A DNA stretch of 32,551 nucleotides from CAZUSU01 sp964623315. Its GTDB lineage: Bacteria > Patescibacteriota > Patescibacteriia > Magasanikbacterales > 2-02-FULL-50-9b. The position numbers and the translations under genes were made by a program. The stretch spans positions 1 to 32,551 of the forward strand of contig CAZUSU010000013.1 of assembly GCA_964623315.1 (NCBI GenBank). Reading direction: 5' to 3'. The notes below the pieces were generated by a model. That model did not search any database and was not told the DNA's origin. It saw nothing but the letters and a program-made list of their open reading frames with translations. This document shows positions 12,890 to 22,096 of this stretch, in pieces (positions within the stretch are counted from its first letter, which is position 1; the number at the start of each line of letters is the position of its first letter).

Positions 12890-15205
12890 TTATTCACCAA
12901 ATTTTTGAATAAGATCTTCCACCCTTTTTTTAAGTACCGCGTATTTTTGCGCATCGCCACCAAACATTGATTTTTGCACTTGATCCGCATGCAACAACGC
13001 CGCGCGTAGCGCACTCACCGTATTTGCCTTTCTTATTTTTTCCCCTGTTTCAACACTATCCAACTTGGTTCTCAAGTCCGCAGTCAAACCCTGCTCGGTA
13101 AGCAACTTTCCGGTCAACGTCTCGACATGTTTGAACAAATCTTGATGTCGCCGTTGGATTTCTCCGTGCCGTTGTTCAGCCACAGTTCGTGCAGATACCT
13201 CGGCGGCAACGCGTACTTCCGCCTCACGCACCTGATTTCCTGCACGATGTTCAGAATGATCAATTTTTTCCTTTAACGCCGTACGCTCAACATACAAGTA
13301 GCGCTCAACAAGACCGCGCAGAGCATCAACAGCGGCGACGCCATCTGCGGCAGAGGTTATAGTAATTGCACCATCCGTACGCGCCAATGCCGCCAATCGT
13401 TCACGGGATGTTGGTTTTTTTGCTTGCAGATGCCGATCTACTTCATCGCGCCAATGTGCAACATATCGCCGCAATTCCACATCGGTCTGTTCAAGTCGTT
13501 CATTATATCCTTTTTTAAATCTCATCACTCCTGTGTCACAATACCCAAACCATGCGCGCAGTGTTTGTGCGATGTCATTTCGTTCATCAGAAAAAATTCT
13601 TTTTTCCAAATCCACACTCACACTATCAGCCAACGCAATGACCTTGGGATCAAGCGTCAAAGACGGAATGAACTTAAAACGGGGATGGCGCATGTCGTGT
13701 GTATCAATTTTAACATCATCGGTCTGTCTCTGAACGTCCAAAGTAACCCACTCATCCGATGGGGTGTTTGACCTTGTACAAATCACTTTATACTGATCAG
13801 GTGTTATATCTTTTTTGTTATACGCATTCTCATGGAAAAACATTCGGAGCACTTGATCTTCTCCAAATCGTGACTGGATGGCTCCAGCATTTCCGACAAT
13901 GAGTGCCTGCATCAGATGAGCATTGTTCAATTCTTTGTATACGCGCATGAGCCATTCAGGTGGTGATTCGCTCGTATGATACGCTCCGGTTGGGAATCCA
14001 GTATCATAGTGACGCACCCAAACACTATCGCCATGGATCCCCTGTGCCCATGCTTGACGTTGTTTATCAGCAGAGGTTATAAACGCCAACGCATTTTTTT
14101 TCTCATCCTCTTTGGTAAATTGCCGATCAATAATTTCAATCGCGGCACGCATTCGCTCTTCGGCATACAACCGTTCAACCTCTGCAGTGCGGCTAATCGT
14201 ATCCAAATCCGCACTTATTTCTGCGAGTTTGTCAATTATATATTCAAAATCACCACTATCGACACGCGTACGATGTTCTCCAATAATATAAATGTTGGGA
14301 AAATAAGATCGTACAACATTCTGCATCATTTCATAATTAACTAACCCGCCGTTGAGTGGTAATTGCTGTAATTCGGACGAGAGTTTGCGCAACTTTTCAG
14401 CCGTAATTAATTTTTCAGCGTCTGTAACAAAATACGACAGATGAAAAAGTTCAGGAATCCACTTCTTAGAAGCGTCTTCCGAATACGACGCCATATTCAA
14501 AGGCTTCTTTTCCCGCGAAAAATCCTGTTTTTTACGCGCCGTGTACTCACTTCGCAATGATTGTTGTGTTCTATCAAAAGCCGACTCACCAAATTCGGCC
14601 ACTGCGCGACGTTGTACCTGATCAAATGATTCATCTTCTACGCGAAAGTCAGCGTTGAACAGCGGGTCGGCAAGCAGTGCTTCAATTTCTTCTGACGCCG
14701 TTACAGATTCCTGTTCGCGCAAGCCCGCGTGCTCCGCAAACCAGCCGCTTAAGGTGCGCGCCCACTCACGCATCAACTCCACCGCATCCGTACGAATGGT
14801 TTCATACGCTTCACGGACTGCGGGATCTTGTCGCAATGCGGGCGGCGCCGCTTCATATAAACCCAATTCTTTTTTGATATCTTTCAACTCCTTTAATTTT
14901 GCTTCAAATCCGTCTGGCAAATGACCATCTTTTTGCAATTCCACCGCAAGCGCTCGGAACAACGGCTCAAAGGGAACATCTTTCAGTTCGTTCCATCCAG
15001 CAGACGCGCCGCCGAGCGCCTGATATTGTTGCTCACGGACGCGGGCGACTACAGCTATTTCTTCTGCATCTTTCTTGCGACTTCTCGAGCGAGATGTTTT
15101 TTGTTCACGCGCAGATGCGTCTGCTGTCGCAAGCGCTTCACGAGCCGCACGAAGACGGTCCGTTATACTCGGAGACCCATCGGGTGGTTTTTCAAAAGAT
15201 GGCAT
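12890..15205 (-). CDS. Large cytosolic protein of unknown function, helical C-terminus
   Basis: I do not recognise this 771-aa protein. It has no signal peptide or membrane helix. The first 60 residues are polar and basic (an RSRSRKK run near residue 40). Residues 60-240 and 290-370 are mainly helical and charged. The middle (about 390-530) is mixed alpha/beta with several Trp and a WVRHYDTGFPTGAYHTSE segment. The last 140 residues are a long heptad-rich coiled coil. Length and style recall the large lineage-specific proteins of Patescibacteria. The start at 15205 is chosen because a perfect TATAAT lies 22 bases upstream; an in-frame ATG at 15268 lies upstream of the promoter and inside pheT. 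No SD is present. Confidence 0.8.
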   Translation of the reverse strand: MPSFEKPPDGSPSITDRLRAAREALATADASAREQKTSRSRSRKKDAEEIAVVARVREQQYQALGGASAGWNELKDVPFEPLFRALAVELQKDGHLPDGFEAKLKELKDIKKELGLYEAAPPALRQDPAVREAYETIRTDAVELMREWARTLSGWFAEHAGLREQESVTASEEIEALLADPLFNADFRVEDESFDQVQRRAVAEFGESAFDRTQQSLRSEYTARKKQDFSREKKPLNMASYSEDASKKWIPELFHLSYFVTDAEKLITAEKLRKLSSELQQLPLNGGLVNYEMMQNVVRSYFPNIYIIGEHRTRVDSGDFEYIIDKLAEISADLDTISRTAEVERLYAEERMRAAIEIIDRQFTKEDEKKNALAFITSADKQRQAWAQGIHGDSVWVRHYDTGFPTGAYHTSESPPEWLMRVYKELNNAHLMQALIVGNAGAIQSRFGEDQVLRMFFHENAYNKKDITPDQYKVICTRSNTPSDEWVTLDVQRQTDDVKIDTHDMRHPRFKFIPSLTLDPKVIALADSVSVDLEKRIFSDERNDIAQTLRAWFGYCDTGVMRFKKGYNERLEQTDVELRRYVAHWRDEVDRHLQAKKPTSRERLAALARTDGAITITSAADGVAAVDALRGLVERYLYVERTALKEKIDHSEHRAGNQVREAEVRVAAEVSARTVAEQRHGEIQRRHQDLFKHVETLTGKLLTEQGLTADLRTKLDSVETGEKIRKANTVSALRAALLHADQVQKSMFGGDAQKYAVLKKRVEDLIQKFGE

Positions 15206-15227
15206 AGAGTTGAAAATTGATGCAATT

Positions 15228-15236
15228 ATTATAGCA
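15228..15236 (-). promoter_or_regulatory. Extended -10 promoter of the 12890 gene
   Basis: On the minus strand TGC-TATAAT, within TGTGTGCTATAAT, is a perfect extended -10 just after the pheT stop. The leader is about 15-17 bases and has no SD. No -35 is recognisable. Confidence 0.7.
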
Positions 15237-15243
15237 CACAAGC

Positions 15244-17622
15244 TTACTCCCGAATGGTGGCGCCGCACCGCTTTTTAACCTCGGCAACCACGCGCGCAAA
15301 TTGTTCGTCCACTTCTGCCGTGGTGAGGGTGCGGTCCGGTGCGCTAAATTCCAAATGAAACGCCATGCTTTTTTTGTGCGCGCCTAATTCGGATCCGTGA
15401 TACACATCAAAAAATTCCACGTGCGCAAGCAAGGAACTGCCCTGTCGCAATCCGCTGACCACATCGTCGTGCAGGATCTGTGCATCAACAACCACCGCAA
15501 TGTCGCGTTTGACCGGCGGAAAAAGCGATAGCGGAGAAAACGATTTAACGGCGCGCCGCACTTTTACCAGCGCCGCAACGTCAATGTCACACACGGTCAC
15601 GCGCCCACGAATGCCGAATCGTTCCGTGATATCCGGATGCACTTCGCCGAGCATGCCCAGCGCTGAACCGGCGTGCATCAAAACTAACTGACGCGCGGGG
15701 TGCAGATGCGGCTCACGGTAGGTATGCGTCGGATGAAACGCATCGGCAATCCCCCATCCAGCACACAAATTTTCAATCACGCCTTTGAGTGCAAAAAAAT
15801 CCTGCGCCCGCTCGTCTGCGCTCCAGCGCACGACAATGGCGCGCAACTGCTCGCGTGACGCGGAGCCATCCGGCGCATACGTGTTGGCCACCTCAAAAAT
15901 GGCCCCCACCGGCGTATGCGGTTCATTTTGTGCCACCGTTGCCAGTGCGCTCGGCAACAATGAAGGACGCATGACGGTAAAATCAGTTGTCAACGGATTA
16001 AGGATGTGGAGTGCGGGTAATTTTTTAAGCCCCGCGCGTGCCAACAAATCTTCATTGATAAACGAATAGGAATATGTTTCCCGAAAACCGTGCGCGGCAA
16101 AAAAAGCGCGCAGATCTGTTTCGCCCCGCAGAACAGGATCTGGAGCGCGCTGTATCGGCTTTTGCAGAGGAACCTGCGATGGCAAGTTGTGATAGCCGTA
16201 GACGCGCGCAATTTCTTCTGTAAAATCAACGGGGTTTTCTATGTCGTGCTCGCGCCACCACGGGACGCCCATGCGCACACGGTTGCCGGCGCCAGAAACG
16301 ACAAACCCGAGCGACTGCAAAATCTTTTTCATGCGTGCAACCGGAATTTCTACGCCAAGAAACGGCGCGACCGAAGCAAAATCAAATGCAAATATTTTTT
16401 GTTTATATTTTTGTGCGGTACTGTCTGCGGTTGCCGTTACCGTACCGCCGGAAATTTCATGCGTCAATTGAATCGCACGGGCAAGCGCCTGTTCCGGCGC
16501 CTGCACGGACAACCCCTTTTCAAACAACAGTTGCGAATCAGAAAATAAATTAAGCGCCCGTGCCGTACGACGAACGGATACGCCGTCAAAAGTGGCGGCT
16601 TCAAAAATGATATTTTTTGTACGCTCGGTGACACCGCTCTTTGCGCCACCCATCACGCCGGCGACGGCGCACACCTCGGCTGAATCGGCAATAACGACCA
16701 TTTCATCCGTTAATTGGTGCGTGGTACCGTCAAGCGCCATGAATATTTCTCCCTCATGGGCGCGACGAATGGTCAACGTGCCGCGCACGAGATCGGCATC
16801 AAACGCATGCATTGGTTGTCCCCATTCCACGCGCACAAAATTAGTGATGTCAACGATGTTGTTTATGGGTCGCACGCCCGCAGAAACTAAACGTTGCTGA
16901 ATCCAGAGCGGGGACGGACCAACGCGCACACCGTCAACGCGCGCCGCCATATACCGCGGACATAATTTTTTTTCTTTTACCGCAACGGCTACCCGTTTTT
17001 TTGTGGACGGAATTTTTGGCTCTCTGCGCTTAATAAACGTTCCGGCGCCGCACGCAACCACTTCGCGCGCTACGCCAATCACGCTCATCAAATCCGGACG
17101 GTTACTGGTTGCTTCAATATCAAAAACAGTGTCGCGCGTACCGAGTGCCTCGGCCAACGGTGCGCCTACGCGTAACGCGCCCACATCCATAATTTCCCGT
17201 TCCTCTGCCGGAAATAATTCGCCCAAACCAATTTCATTTGATGCGCAAATCATGCCGGCGCTTTTGACGCCGCGCAATTCTGTTTCTTTTATTTCCACCG
17301 GATCGCCCGTGCCGTGCCAGCGCACAAAACTTCCGGGCAGTGCCAAGGCAACAAACATTCCTACTCTGACATTACTGCCGCCACACACGATTGTTTTTTC
17401 GGCGCGCCCGTCTGACACCCGACACACACGCAGTGCCTGCGCGTTCGGATGGTTTTCAATTTTTTTTATGCGCCCCACCACTATGCCGTTTAAATTTTCG
17501 CCCATTTTATGTACCCGTTCAACTCCGGCGCCCACGAGTGACAATCGACGCGCCAATTCTTGTGGCGGTACCGAAAGCCGCACAAACTCTTGCAACCAAT
17601 TCAGTGATAACAAATTATTCAT
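15244..17622 (-). CDS. pheT: Phenylalanine-tRNA ligase beta subunit
   Basis: This 792-aa protein is the full-length beta chain of the alpha2-beta2 phenylalanyl-tRNA synthetase, which charges tRNA-Phe. Domains in order: N-terminal segment starting MNNLLSLNWLQEFV, the EMAP-like tRNA-binding domain (about 45-150, GIVVGRI...HPNA), the B3/B4 editing domain (about 210-375), the B5 domain (about 400-475), the catalytic-like core, and the C-terminal ferredoxin-fold anticodon-binding domain (about 700-792, with FPPVKRDIAVVVD). The start at 17622 is preferred over an ATG at 17652 because it matches the family N-terminus and lies one base after the pheS stop, indicating translational coupling. Confidence 0.97.
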   Translation of the reverse strand: MNNLLSLNWLQEFVRLSVPPQELARRLSLVGAGVERVHKMGENLNGIVVGRIKKIENHPNAQALRVCRVSDGRAEKTIVCGGSNVRVGMFVALALPGSFVRWHGTGDPVEIKETELRGVKSAGMICASNEIGLGELFPAEEREIMDVGALRVGAPLAEALGTRDTVFDIEATSNRPDLMSVIGVAREVVACGAGTFIKRREPKIPSTKKRVAVAVKEKKLCPRYMAARVDGVRVGPSPLWIQQRLVSAGVRPINNIVDITNFVRVEWGQPMHAFDADLVRGTLTIRRAHEGEIFMALDGTTHQLTDEMVVIADSAEVCAVAGVMGGAKSGVTERTKNIIFEAATFDGVSVRRTARALNLFSDSQLLFEKGLSVQAPEQALARAIQLTHEISGGTVTATADSTAQKYKQKIFAFDFASVAPFLGVEIPVARMKKILQSLGFVVSGAGNRVRMGVPWWREHDIENPVDFTEEIARVYGYHNLPSQVPLQKPIQRAPDPVLRGETDLRAFFAAHGFRETYSYSFINEDLLARAGLKKLPALHILNPLTTDFTVMRPSLLPSALATVAQNEPHTPVGAIFEVANTYAPDGSASREQLRAIVVRWSADERAQDFFALKGVIENLCAGWGIADAFHPTHTYREPHLHPARQLVLMHAGSALGMLGEVHPDITERFGIRGRVTVCDIDVAALVKVRRAVKSFSPLSLFPPVKRDIAVVVDAQILHDDVVSGLRQGSSLLAHVEFFDVYHGSELGAHKKSMAFHLEFSAPDRTLTTAEVDEQFARVVAEVKKRCGATIRE

Positions 17623-17623
17623 A

Positions 17624-18670
17624 TCAAAATTGCGCCAAAAACCGCACGTCATTTTTATATAATTCGCGCATGTCAGGAATTTGTAAACCGGACTTCATCA
17701 TGAAGGTGCGCTCTACCCCCCAACCAAAGGCAAATCCGGTGAATTTTTTGGGGTCTACGCCGCACGCCGTTAATACGTTAGGGTGAACCATACCGGCGCC
17801 ACCCAATTCCAGCCAGCCCTGTTTGCACGTGCGACATCCACAGCCGCCACATAAACCGCACGAAATATCAATTTCAAAACTGGGCTCTGTGAAACGAAAA
17901 TGGTGCGGCCTCAAACGAATACTCCGATCAGCGCCAAAAAATTCGCGCGCAAAAAAATCCAGCGTGCCTTTGAGATGCGCCACAGAAATGCCGCGATCTA
18001 CCACCAGTCCTTCAAACTGATGAAACATGGGCACATGCGTTACATCTATTTGCCGACGGTAGCATTTGGCGATATTAATCATGCGTATGGGCGGCTGGTG
18101 GCGCGTCAATTCGTGAATTTGCCCGTTGCTGGTGTGCGGCGTCAATACCAACCGACCCAATTTCTTGTCCACCGACGCATCAATAAAAAATGTTTCCCAA
18201 TCATCGCGCGCCGGATGGTTTGGCGGCATATTGAGCGCTTCAAAAACAAAATGATCGTAGTCAATTTCCGGATAACGCGTGCGGACAAATCCTAAACGCG
18301 TAAAAATTTCTGCAATTTCGGCTATCGCCTGCGTCATGAGGTGGAGCGACCCCTCTGCGGTACGTGTACCGGGCGCCGAGGTATCAATCCATTCCGTTTG
18401 TGCGAGCGCCCCGCGCGCGTGTGCGCGCAATTCGTCTGTACGCGCCGCCACGAGCGTGGTGATTTTTTGTTTGGCCGTGTTTGCCGCCTGCCCCACAACC
18501 GGCCGCTCATGTGCGGCAATGGTTTTCATCTGTTCCATTAATTGCGCGAGCGCGCCCTTGCGCCCTAATAATGCCGTCTCTGCACGCTCAAGATCGGCCG
18601 CCGTTACCACCGTTGCCAATTCCTGCTCTGCGCGCCGGACGAGCGCTTCAAATTCCGAAATCAAATGCAT
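17624..18670 (-). CDS. pheS: Phenylalanine-tRNA ligase alpha subunit
   Basis: This 348-aa protein is the catalytic alpha chain of phenylalanyl-tRNA synthetase. An N-terminal coiled coil (about residues 1-90) that contacts tRNA is followed by the class II core: motif 2 with FHQFEG (216-221) and motif 3 with GFAFGWGVER (312-321). Between them lies a cysteine cluster (Cys271, 274, 277, 279, 282) in the segment just before GWLELGGAGMVHP; this zinc-knuckle-like insert occurs in many bacterial PheS. Motif 3 usually reads GFAFGMGLER, so Trp and Val are mild substitutions. It forms an operon with pheT (one base between stop and start). A TATACT about 24 bases upstream is its probable promoter. Confidence 0.97.
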   Translation of the reverse strand: MHLISEFEALVRRAEQELATVVTAADLERAETALLGRKGALAQLMEQMKTIAAHERPVVGQAANTAKQKITTLVAARTDELRAHARGALAQTEWIDTSAPGTRTAEGSLHLMTQAIAEIAEIFTRLGFVRTRYPEIDYDHFVFEALNMPPNHPARDDWETFFIDASVDKKLGRLVLTPHTSNGQIHELTRHQPPIRMINIAKCYRRQIDVTHVPMFHQFEGLVVDRGISVAHLKGTLDFFAREFFGADRSIRLRPHHFRFTEPSFEIDISCGLCGGCGCRTCKQGWLELGGAGMVHPNVLTACGVDPKKFTGFAFGWGVERTFMMKSGLQIPDMRELYKNDVRFLAQF

Positions 18671-18694
18671 AGTTTATTTGGTCTGCCGCCGTGC

Positions 18695-18700
18695 AGTATA
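18695..18700 (-). promoter_or_regulatory. Probable pheST -10 box
   Basis: On the minus strand TATACT lies 24 bases before the pheS ATG. No TGn extension and no clear -35 are visible; a run of seven T lies where the spacer would be. Confidence 0.4.
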
Positions 18701-18777
18701 GCGCAGACACGCAAAAAAAGGCAAAGATTTTATCCGGCGTCATCGATTGATTTCAAACGAGAAGAGCTGTAAAGCTG

Positions 18778-19539
18778 TTACTGGCAATAAAACCTTTTTG
18801 TTCTCGTATCGCGTGGCATGCATTTATTATCTATACAGCGTGCCCCCACAGCATATTCAATCTCTGGAAGAATAGTTTTCTCGTTCTTTTTGCATGTTTT
18901 TGCAAATGCTTTTCCGGCCTCTACACCGAGTTCAAACTGATCCTCATCAGGATAATTCATCCCAAACTCGCAACCAAAAACGGGTACATTGGTCATTTGT
19001 GAAAAGTTGTTAAACGCGCCAACCGAACAAAATTCTGTACGAATTCTACAATCAGAATCCTGCTGGCAATAATCAGCGTCCTTTATGTAGGAAATGTATT
19101 GCGGATCCATCTTGGTAATCTCAACGTTCACACCGTCCGTTTGATATGGACTTAATATCGGCGATTGCGCGCCAGCCACAAACGCGATGTAATAGTCGCC
19201 CTCACTCCACCATGGCTTATCGCTAATCACAAACGGCAAGGAAGGTCGATTTCGAGCATCATTCGCCAAACCAAGAATCAAACTGTCATTGATTTTCCCA
19301 AACGCCGGCTCTAACAATTGCATACGCCCCACATCTGTTTTCTGCGATTTTTGCTTTCGTCCAGGAATCGCACCAAGACGTATCTTATATGCGGTCGCCT
19401 CTGTTGTTATTTTATTACTACCCTTCTGCTGTGTTACTTGATCTTGCTTTCCTGTTTGTTGCTCCGATGTCTTCCCTATGCGGTCACAACCAGCGCCGAG
19501 CAGCAGGAGCGCAAGCGGAATAAAAATAAATTTTTTCAT
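18778..19539 (-). CDS. Lipoprotein with paired cysteines, unknown function
   Basis: This 253-aa protein has a clear lipoprotein signal: basic MKK, hydrophobic residues 4-15, lipobox LGAGC with the lipid site at Cys18. A Gln/Lys/Ser/Thr-rich linker runs to about residue 45. The C-terminal half holds a cysteine pattern, C-Q-Q-D-S-D-C at about residue 162 followed by spaced Cys to a final FYCQ, suggesting several disulfides outside the cell. I do not know the family. The gene is AT-rich compared with pheST. It is transcribed away from the PemK-like gene, and the two promoters share a region of about 120 bases. No SD precedes the ATG at 19539. Confidence 0.75.
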   Translation of the reverse strand: MKKFIFIPLALLLLGAGCDRIGKTSEQQTGKQDQVTQQKGSNKITTEATAYKIRLGAIPGRKQKSQKTDVGRMQLLEPAFGKINDSLILGLANDARNRPSLPFVISDKPWWSEGDYYIAFVAGAQSPILSPYQTDGVNVEITKMDPQYISYIKDADYCQQDSDCRIRTEFCSVGAFNNFSQMTNVPVFGCEFGMNYPDEDQFELGVEAGKAFAKTCKKNEKTILPEIEYAVGARCIDNKCMPRDTRTKRFYCQ

Positions 19540-19568
19540 AAAAAATTTTAATGGATACTAATGCAGAC

Positions 19569-19574
19569 ATTATA
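19569..19574 (-). promoter_or_regulatory. -10 box of the 18778 lipoprotein gene
   Basis: On the minus strand a perfect TATAAT lies 29 bases before the ATG. TTGACG (19599-19594) is upstream but with a 19-base spacer that includes a C8 run; slippage in that homopolymer would change the spacing. Confidence 0.5.
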
Positions 19575-19608
19575 CATGGGGGGGGTGGGTAGCCGTCAAC
19601 TTCCTGAT

Positions 19609-19637
19609 TTGACAGAATGAAACCGGCGCTTTACACT
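19609..19637 (+). promoter_or_regulatory. Promoter of the PemK-like gene (TTGACA-17-TACACT)
   Basis: TTGACA (19609-19614), a 17-base spacer and TACACT (19632-19637). It is divergent from, and about ten bases beyond, the -35 of the lipoprotein gene. Confidence 0.6.
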
Positions 19638-19683
19638 CCTCACTATTTACTCATCTGCGGTGATGAGAATTATTAAAGGAGGT

Positions 19684-20088
19684 ATGTTTCACATAATAGA
19701 GCAATTAAAAAGCTGGTGCCGTCAAAAAATAAAGTTACACACAACCACACATAGTCCACCATTCTTTAAACAAGGCGAATTGTGGTGGTGTAGTATAGGA
19801 ATGAATGTTGGCGATGAAATTTATGGGAAGGGCAATAATTTTAGAAGACCCATGCTCATTCTTAAAAAAATAACAAAAAATGTTTTTCTTGCGCTCCCTG
19901 CAACATCTCAAGAAAAATATGGCACGTGGTACGCTGAAATTAAAATTCATGGCATACGTAGTTGGATCATTTTATGCCAAGCTCGTACACTCGATGCTCG
20001 ACGGCTATGGAAACGAATTGGCCAATTGCCTGAATTTGAAATAACAAGGGTTAGAAATTTATTTATTGAATTTTTAAAGGATTGTTAA
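19684..20088 (+). CDS. PemK/MazF-like protein, no visible antitoxin
   Basis: This 134-aa protein matches the PemK-like group: FFKQGELWWCSIGMNVGDE, then YGKGNNFRRPMLILKK, then FLALPATSQ and a C-terminal RTLDARRLWKRIGQL helix. MazF/PemK toxins cut mRNA; members of this longer group are common in Patescibacteria and often lack a partner. No antitoxin-like ORF is found on either side, so toxicity is doubtful. Start choice: ATG 19684 fits the family N-terminus, but an AAGGAGG lies only one base before it, too close for a normal SD; ATG 19663 or GTG 19660 would add 7-8 residues. The gene is AT-rich, like the lipoprotein gene beside it. Confidence 0.8.
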   Translation: MFHIIEQLKSWCRQKIKLHTTTHSPPFFKQGELWWCSIGMNVGDEIYGKGNNFRRPMLILKKITKNVFLALPATSQEKYGTWYAEIKIHGIRSWIILCQARTLDARRLWKRIGQLPEFEITRVRNLFIEFLKDC

Positions 20089-20222
20089 ACACCTTAGGTC
20101 ATGTTTACCGTCTCTTAAAATAGTCACCCCGCCATCGCTGGCAGGGATCGGTGGGTACTCCCAAATTATGATTTAACTATACACTCAACGATACAATGTG
20201 TCAAATGATTGTCAGGTGGCAG

Positions 20223-20975
20223 TTATTTCCTCTCCTCCGGCCAAAAACCCATGCGCTCAATATTATCCACGTAACGCTTAGTGAATTTTTTGTGATTAAT
20301 AAGACGCATAGAGTCCGCCTGAAAAACAAAATCAATGGTCAGCAGTACGATGCCAACCAATACGGCAACAATAAGACGTTCAAACAAACTGTCACCAAAT
20401 GACAGCAACGCCACAACACCGACCGAAATACCCATCACCACAATAGTACCCCACGACCACACGCTCATGCGTTCCGTGCGCAACTGGTGGATGCGTTGGC
20501 GCGCTTCGGTTGCTTGGCCGGAAATGGTCATCAATTCGGCGAATAATAATTTTCCTTTTTCGCTGGTGATTTTATCAAATCCGTACAGTTGCATGGTGAT
20601 GCGCCGAAACATTTCATTGGTGTCATCGTAACGGGAAAACGGAATGACTTCAAACGCATGTAAGTACGATTCAATCCCCTCGCGCACCAAATCAAACCAT
20701 GGTATCTGATTTTCCGCACGCGAAAATGCGCGCGCCAAATGGTGAATGCGACGCAGTTTATTTAACTCCACCGAAACATTATCGGAAAGTTCGGACAATC
20801 TATGCAGAGCATTGGTAATGACGTTGGATGCGCACAAGGCAAACAACAAACCAACCACAATAACAGTTACCACCCCCCACGAGTTGCCGTATCCGGTAGT
20901 GAGCAATGCCAGCACCACGGACAGCGCCCCGACGATCATGAGATGGAGCAGAAAAAAAATAATTCGTTTAGACAT
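20223..20975 (-). CDS. Four-helix membrane protein, possibly DUF4239-like
   Basis: This 250-aa protein has two N-terminal helices (about residues 5-27 and 32-54), a central cytosolic part of about 110 residues that is helical and charged, two more helices (about 172-193 and 199-217) and a basic C-terminal tail. The two-plus-two layout around a soluble domain, with a late RL-I-VAVLVGIVLL helix, resembles the bestrophin-like DUF4239 group; this is a layout match only. It lies 41 bases downstream of rseP but has its own promoter just past the rseP stop, with TTGTGG and TATACT at 17-base spacing. The leader is about 30 bases without an SD. Confidence 0.65.
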   Translation of the reverse strand: MSKRIIFFLLHLMIVGALSVVLALLTTGYGNSWGVVTVIVVGLLFALCASNVITNALHRLSELSDNVSVELNKLRRIHHLARAFSRAENQIPWFDLVREGIESYLHAFEVIPFSRYDDTNEMFRRITMQLYGFDKITSEKGKLLFAELMTISGQATEARQRIHQLRTERMSVWSWGTIVVMGISVGVVALLSFGDSLFERLIVAVLVGIVLLTIDFVFQADSMRLINHKKFTKRYVDNIERMGFWPEERK

Positions 20976-21007
20976 ACTTCAATGAACTAATAATTGGATT
21001 TTGTTTT

Positions 21008-21036
21008 AGTATACCGCTATTTAACCAACGCCACAA
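21008..21036 (-). promoter_or_regulatory. Promoter of the 20223 gene (TTGTGG-17-TATACT)
   Basis: On the minus strand TTGTGG (21036-21031) is inside the last codons of rseP, and TATACT (21013-21008) lies just after its stop. The -35 is the same hexamer as in the lemA promoter. Confidence 0.55.
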
Positions 21037-22096
21037 CATCCCGAAAGGTTACGACCACCACCAACGCCATAAGCAAAGCAAACCCCACCAGATTTGCAAT
21101 GCGCTGAACGTGCAAAGACATACGCCGTCGCATAAGTAATTCCACCACAACAAACAACAGACGTCCACCGTCCAATGCCGGAATGGGCAACACATTTAAC
21201 ACGGCCAAATTAACAGACAGCAGGGCCATCAAATGTAACAACGGCACAATGCCCGTCTGCGCCACTTGTCCGGTAACGGTAGCAATACCCACCGGACCGG
21301 ACACCCCCTCTTGCACACGACCTTCAACAAATAACGTGCGTGCGATGTCGCGCAGTGCGCGAAAAATAAACTGCGCCACATCTGCCGTCTCTCCTGCCGC
21401 AACGCGCAGAGCCGTCACCAAAGGATACCGCACGTGCGCCAGATCAAAAATATGTACACCGATACCCACCGCGCCACCGGCCAAATCAATGGGCACTGCT
21501 TCAAAAGAAAGTTGTTGCTTTTCACGCATTACGGTAAACACAACTTTTTTTCCTTTATCTGCGCGAATGCTACTGCGTAAAATTTCTGCGTTGCCCGCGG
21601 CACTGTTCACGGCCGTAATAACGTCCCCGCTTTTTATACCCGCCGCGTCTGCGGGGCTGTCCTTTAACACGCGTCCCACAACCACCCGCTCATGGGTGAT
21701 AATGGCGTCCGGCGACACCGCCACAACGGGCATATCCGCGCCAATCGCAAACACGGCGACATACAATACGTAACCGACAATCACATTCATCAAAACGCCT
21801 GCGCACAAAATGGCAAACCTCTGCCACGCCGGTTTGTGGGCAAAACTGTCGCTATCCTCACGCTGATGGCCGTCTTCGCCTTTTAGCCGTACAAAACCAC
21901 CGAGCGGAATCCAGTTTAAGGTAAAGTCCGTACCGGCGCGATGCCATAATTTTTTGATGCGCGGCGGAAATCCAAAACCAAATTCATCCACGCGCACACC
22001 GCACCATCGCGCAACAATATAATGTCCCCACTCGTGCGCCAATACCAGCACCAATAGAACACCCACAAACGCAAACAAAGAAATTAAAAAAGTCAT
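21017..22096 (-). CDS. rseP: RseP-like M50 site-2 intramembrane protease
   Basis: This 359-aa protein is a site-2 protease of the RseP/RasP group. It has the zinc-binding HEWGH in the first helix (residues 21-25, catalytic Glu22), one PDZ domain (about 125-205, with GRVLKDSPADAAGIKSGDVI), and the second metal motif NVLPIPALDGG in a late helix (Asp309). Such proteases cleave anti-sigma factors and remnant signal peptides within the membrane. A single PDZ domain is usual outside Proteobacteria. Its ATG overlaps the phosphomannomutase stop as ATGA, so translation is coupled, and it closes the envelope operon. No anti-sigma factor gene is seen in the window. Confidence 0.96.
   Translation of the reverse strand: MTFLISLFAFVGVLLVLVLAHEWGHYIVARWCGVRVDEFGFGFPPRIKKLWHRAGTDFTLNWIPLGGFVRLKGEDGHQREDSDSFAHKPAWQRFAILCAGVLMNVIVGYVLYVAVFAIGADMPVVAVSPDAIITHERVVVGRVLKDSPADAAGIKSGDVITAVNSAAGNAEILRSSIRADKGKKVVFTVMREKQQLSFEAVPIDLAGGAVGIGVHIFDLAHVRYPLVTALRVAAGETADVAQFIFRALRDIARTLFVEGRVQEGVSGPVGIATVTGQVAQTGIVPLLHLMALLSVNLAVLNVLPIPALDGGRLLFVVVELLMRRRMSLHVQRIANLVGFALLMALVVVVTFRDVVALVK

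Noticed and set aside
12852..15251. Shared 11-base sequence AGCTTACTCCC upstream of two minus-strand promoters
   Set aside because: Identical 11-mers are expected many times by chance in a window of this size, and the distances to the -10 boxes differ.
19684..20222. Antitoxin gene next to the PemK-like gene
   Set aside because: No small ORF with antitoxin features is found on either strand within a few hundred bases; 20089-20222 holds no gene.
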